DNA of 5,758 nt from Candidatus Methanophagales archaeon (GTDB taxonomy: Archaea > Halobacteriota > Syntropharchaeia > Alkanophagales > Methanospirareceae): positions 1 through 5,758 of the forward strand of contig PIXU01000217.1 of assembly GCA_003601795.1 (NCBI GenBank), in the 5' to 3' direction. The position numbers and the translations under genes were made by a program. Of the stretch, positions 5,086 to 5,758 are shown in pieces. Every line of letters starts with the position of its first letter. The stretch's first letter is position 1. The notes under the pieces are model-generated. The model was not told the DNA's origin. It did no database searches and saw only the letters and a list, made by a program, of their open reading frames with translations.

Positions 5086-5758
5086 ATGGAAGTTACGAGG
5101 CGCGATATAAACGTAAAAGCTGCAAGAAGTCGCAGTCAGTATTTTTTAATTGATGACGCTGTTGTAGCGAGACTGGTGAACTATGCAGGCGTAGAGCGTG
5201 ATGACGTGGTGTTGGAGATAGGAGCAGGAGGAGGGAGCATCACGGAGAAATTAGCAGACAAAGCGAAGAGAGTTTACGCGGTGGAGAAGGACAAGGCACT
5301 TTGTGAGTCATTACGAGCGCAATACGAGAATACAAAAAGCAAGGCTGGAGTAAAAGTGATAGAAGGGGACATTATGAAAATAGAACTACCGGAATTTGAT
5401 AAGGTCGTTGCGAACATACCCTTCTCTCTGTCTTCGCCAATCACGTATAAACTGCTGCTCCATAGCGCTGGCTTCGGGCTTGCTGTGCTGCTGTATCAGA
5501 AAGAGTTTGCGCAGAAAATGATTGCAAAACCGGGGTCGAGTTTGTATGGCCGTCTATCGGTTATCGTGCAGGCACTCGCAGACACCGAAATTCTTGAGCT
5601 CATGCACCGGGATGCCTTTTATCCTTCGCCACCTGTTAAAACAGCGATGGTGAAATTAAAGGAGAAGGGACTAATAGCGAATAAAGAGGCGTTTTTTGCG
5701 TTCGTTACTACGGCGTTTGAGCACAGGAGAAAGAAGATGAGGAATATATTTAAAACAA
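5086..5758 (+). CDS. rsmA: 16S rRNA (adenine-N6)-dimethyltransferase RsmA/KsgA/Dim1, 3' end cut by window
   Basis: RsmA transfers four methyl groups from S-adenosylmethionine to the two adjacent adenosines in the 3'-terminal helix of small-subunit rRNA, a late ribosome maturation step. The 224 visible residues show the Rossmann methyltransferase order: SQYFLIDD (17-24, usually GQxFLxD), SAM-binding EIGAGGGSIT (44-53), acidic end of strand 2 in YAVEKD (64-69), GDIMK (94-98), catalytic-loop NIPFSLSSPI (110-119; family NxP[YF]xxSSP), then LLYQKEFAQKM, the SLYGRLSVIVQ helix and FYPSPPVKTAMVKL. The last visible part, FVTTAFEHRRKKMRNIF, is the start of the C-terminal RNA-contacting domain. Archaeal family members are about 260-280 residues, so some 40-50 residues lie beyond the window. 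The sequence is otherwise ordinary. It is divergent from the 101-aa gene across the palindromic region. Confidence 0.95.
   Translation, partial: MEVTRRDINVKAARSRSQYFLIDDAVVARLVNYAGVERDDVVLEIGAGGGSITEKLADKAKRVYAVEKDKALCESLRAQYENTKSKAGVKVIEGDIMKIELPEFDKVVANIPFSLSSPITYKLLLHSAGFGLAVLLYQKEFAQKMIAKPGSSLYGRLSVIVQALADTEILELMHRDAFYPSPPVKTAMVKLKEKGLIANKEAFFAFVTTAFEHRRKKMRNIFKT

Overview
The window looks archaeal, probably from a methanogen- or ANME-like euryarchaeon; this is inference from sequence style, not a taxonomic match. Supporting signs are TATA-box promoters instead of -35/-10 pairs, GGTGA-type ribosome binding sites matching the archaeal 16S tail, an archaeal-style KsgA/Dim1 rRNA dimethyltransferase, and small acidic helical hypothetical proteins.

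Layout. (1) Bases 1-1017, + strand: the last 35 residues of an IS630-type transposase, then an AT-rich gene of unknown function. That gene has no convincing start and an in-frame amber codon (TAG, 610-612), but its frame stays open to 1017. (2) Bases 1018-1233: no gene I can support. (3) Bases 1234-2435, - strand: a compact cluster in which a MacroD/YmdB-type macro-domain hydrolase gene (1556-2128) lies between two ~95 % identical copies of a small all-helical unknown gene. The upstream copy (2121-2435) is intact and overlaps the macro gene by 8 nt. The downstream copy (1234-1547) is frameshifted in a run of nine Ts. (4) Bases 2557-4248, - strand: a dihydroxy-acid dehydratase-family gene (IlvD/Edd superfamily) with divergent features; its start is best placed at an internal ATG behind a GGTGAT ribosome binding site. 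(5) Bases 4356-4661, - strand: a 101-residue unknown acidic protein. (6) Bases 4662-5085: a 424-nt divergent intergenic region occupied by a ~300-bp nested imperfect palindrome built from ~10-bp CACGAGATTA/CACAGATTTA-like units. Its ends are two outward-facing promoters sharing an identical 12-bp block. (7) From 5086 to the window end, + strand: rsmA (ksgA/dim1), cut off by the window edge.

Housekeeping functions (rRNA dimethylation, probably branched-chain amino-acid synthesis) occupy the right two thirds. The left third is a decaying accessory zone with an IS remnant, an interrupted gene, a local duplication and a frameshifted copy. The observations most worth follow-up are the amber-interrupted frame, the duplicated small gene bracketing the macro-domain gene, and the palindromic divergent promoter region. 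I do not see a complete new defence or metabolic system; the macro-domain/104-aa pair is the closest candidate for an undescribed functional unit.
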